Origin: Myxococcales bacterium
Lineage (GTDB): Bacteria; Myxococcota_A; Polyangia; Haliangiales; J016
DNA: 6,781 nucleotides
NCBI GenBank assembly: GCA_014238595.1
Contig: JABAAV010000082.1
Coordinates: 1 to 6,781 of the forward strand
Direction of reading: 5' to 3'
Every line of letters starts with the position of its first letter. Within the stretch, counting starts at the first letter, position 1. Positions 5,518 to 6,781 of this stretch are shown piece after piece. Position numbers and translations under genes: made by a program. The notes under the pieces were generated by a model. That model saw only the letters and a list, made by a program, of their open reading frames with translations. It did not search any database and was not told the origin of the DNA.

Positions 5518-6781
5518 ATGGATATACAATTGTTTCGATATTTTGTTCTATTTCAATTTGTTTTATTAGGATTTTCTCCTGTCATTGTTGCAGAAGAGAT
5601 GACCAAAGAGGATCTTGAAGAACTCACTGTTCCAACCGTTGATGTTCAAACTCAAACATCACAAAAAAATCAAGCTATTGATGGAAAAGAATCTTCAGCT
5701 AAACAACGGCAAGAAAAAACGTTCTTAAGTGATGATTTTGTGACGTCAATTGATCTTGCAGATACGATTGGAGAAGATGGATCTATATCGGAAATTGTAT
5801 CTAAATCTACAGGAATTTCAGTGCGTTCACGAGGGAATTCTTTTTCATCGTTATCAATTCGCGGAGCATCTCCAACACATACAATCATTGCTATTGATGA
5901 CATTCCTTTATCACGATTGTCAGGTGTAACAACAGATTTGTCCTTATTTCATCAAAGTGATTTTCAATCCATTGAACTTTATCGAAACAATAAAGTCTCA
6001 GCCCTATATGGTGGTGTTCCTGGTGGATTGTTGAATTTTAAAACACATGTAGGCAGAGATGCTCAAGGTCACAGAATGCGATTATCGTTAGGTAAAGGCT
6101 CTTTTGGTCGGCATGATTTACATGCATCTTTCGGAGATACTCAGAATGATATTTCGTTTAAAGGATTGATGAATTATCATAATGCAGCAGGGACGTTTAC
6201 TTATTTTAGTGACAATGGAACGCCTCTCAATCTTGAGGATGACACAATTGTTGAGCGACAAAACAATGATTTTGATCAATGGGATGGTGCATTGCGTGGT
6301 CAAACAGATACCGATCAATGGTCTTGGCTCGGTGGTATTCGAACGATGATTCGTAACCAGGGAGTACCTGGACCTGGAACAGTGGAAACTAAAGATGTTT
6401 CGTTGGACACTCACAAACATCAATGGGATATGCGCGTCAAAACAAAAGATACGAGATTGTCGCTAGGAGGGTTGTCTTATTTTTTGTGGGAGACACAACA
6501 ATATGCGGATAAATATGCAGAAATAGGACTGACACAGGAAGATAGACATTATCAAACCTTATCTTTGGGTTTACAGGGAACTGCTACGTATCGTTTTTTA
6601 AATCAATTACTCAATGCAGAAGCACATGTGCGATGGGATCATTTTCTAGATGAGGATATTTTACGCAATACAGAATATCAAGGAGGACGTCGTTCTGTTG
6701 CTATGGCTTTATCTAGTGAAATGTTCGTTGGAAACCTGTTTGTGTTTGTTCCTGCATTGCGTGTAGAAGGATTATATACGA
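5518..6781 (+). CDS. TonB-dependent outer-membrane receptor, N-terminal part (3' end outside window)
   Basis: Receptors of this family take up large scarce ligands such as siderophores, cobalamin or sugars across the outer membrane, powered by TonB-ExbB-ExbD. The frame is open from ATG 5518 to the window end (421 residues). Residues 1-25 are a signal peptide, probably cleaved after VIVA25. LTVPTVDV (about 36-43) could hold the TonB box, and a hydrophilic Gln/Lys-rich linker follows. The plug domain spans about 75-176, with ISEIVSKSTGISV, SLSIRG (111-116), AIDDIPL, SIELYRN (151-157) and ALYGGVPGGLLNF (162-174), all standard plug signatures. After it come alternating beta-strand-like segments such as MRLSLGKGSFGRHDL, the first strands of the barrel. 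The ligand cannot be read from the sequence. It follows the B12-dependent reductase gene nrdJ, but a terminator and a separate promoter candidate lie between them. Confidence 0.9.
   Translation, partial: MDIQLFRYFVLFQFVLLGFSPVIVAEEMTKEDLEELTVPTVDVQTQTSQKNQAIDGKESSAKQRQEKTFLSDDFVTSIDLADTIGEDGSISEIVSKSTGISVRSRGNSFSSLSIRGASPTHTIIAIDDIPLSRLSGVTTDLSLFHQSDFQSIELYRNNKVSALYGGVPGGLLNFKTHVGRDAQGHRMRLSLGKGSFGRHDLHASFGDTQNDISFKGLMNYHNAAGTFTYFSDNGTPLNLEDDTIVERQNNDFDQWDGALRGQTDTDQWSWLGGIRTMIRNQGVPGPGTVETKDVSLDTHKHQWDMRVKTKDTRLSLGGLSYFLWETQQYADKYAEIGLTQEDRHYQTLSLGLQGTATYRFLNQLLNAEAHVRWDHFLDEDILRNTEYQGGRRSVAMALSSEMFVGNLFVFVPALRVEGLYT

Overview
The window looks like a chromosomal stretch of a Gram-negative bacterium of moderate-to-low GC. 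The Gram-negative call rests on an outer-membrane TonB-dependent receptor at the right edge and on a proteobacterial-style, roughly 950-residue adenosylcobalamin-dependent ribonucleotide reductase. The species cannot be named from the sequence. Every gene I support is on the + strand, with standard stop codons.

Left part (1-2158) is accessory DNA. It opens with the 3' end of a secreted leucine-rich/receptor-L-domain-like repeat protein made of nine units of 23-26 residues. A second gene of the same family follows (832). It has its own signal peptide and one and a half repeats, then breaks off at about base 1146 and runs in frame into unrelated Lys/Arg-rich sequence. Overlapping that is an open frame (1424-2158) that aligns along the ATPase domain of a phage large terminase, but its Walker A motif is ruined and the nuclease domain is missing. 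I read this as a prophage remnant that cut off the second repeat gene. A perfect 10-bp inverted repeat lies at the two edges of the remnant.

Middle (2159-2478) is a 320-bp gene-free stretch. It holds two diverged copies of a repeat about 55-67 bp long. One copy carries a perfect DnaA-box sequence on the - strand. The stretch ends in an AT-rich palindrome that probably belongs to the promoter/operator of the next gene.

Right part (2479-6781) is housekeeping and envelope DNA. nrdJ (2479-5331) encodes a complete class II ribonucleotide reductase with all the catalytic and zinc-ribbon cysteines visible. A short stem-loop with a T-run follows it. After a 186-bp spacer with an extended -10 promoter candidate comes the start of a TonB-dependent receptor (5518 to the window end), with signal peptide, plug domain and first barrel strands. 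NrdJ makes deoxyribonucleotides with coenzyme B12, and TonB receptors import scarce ligands such as cobalamin or iron chelates. A link between the two is possible, but nothing in the sequence proves it and no cobalamin riboswitch was seen.
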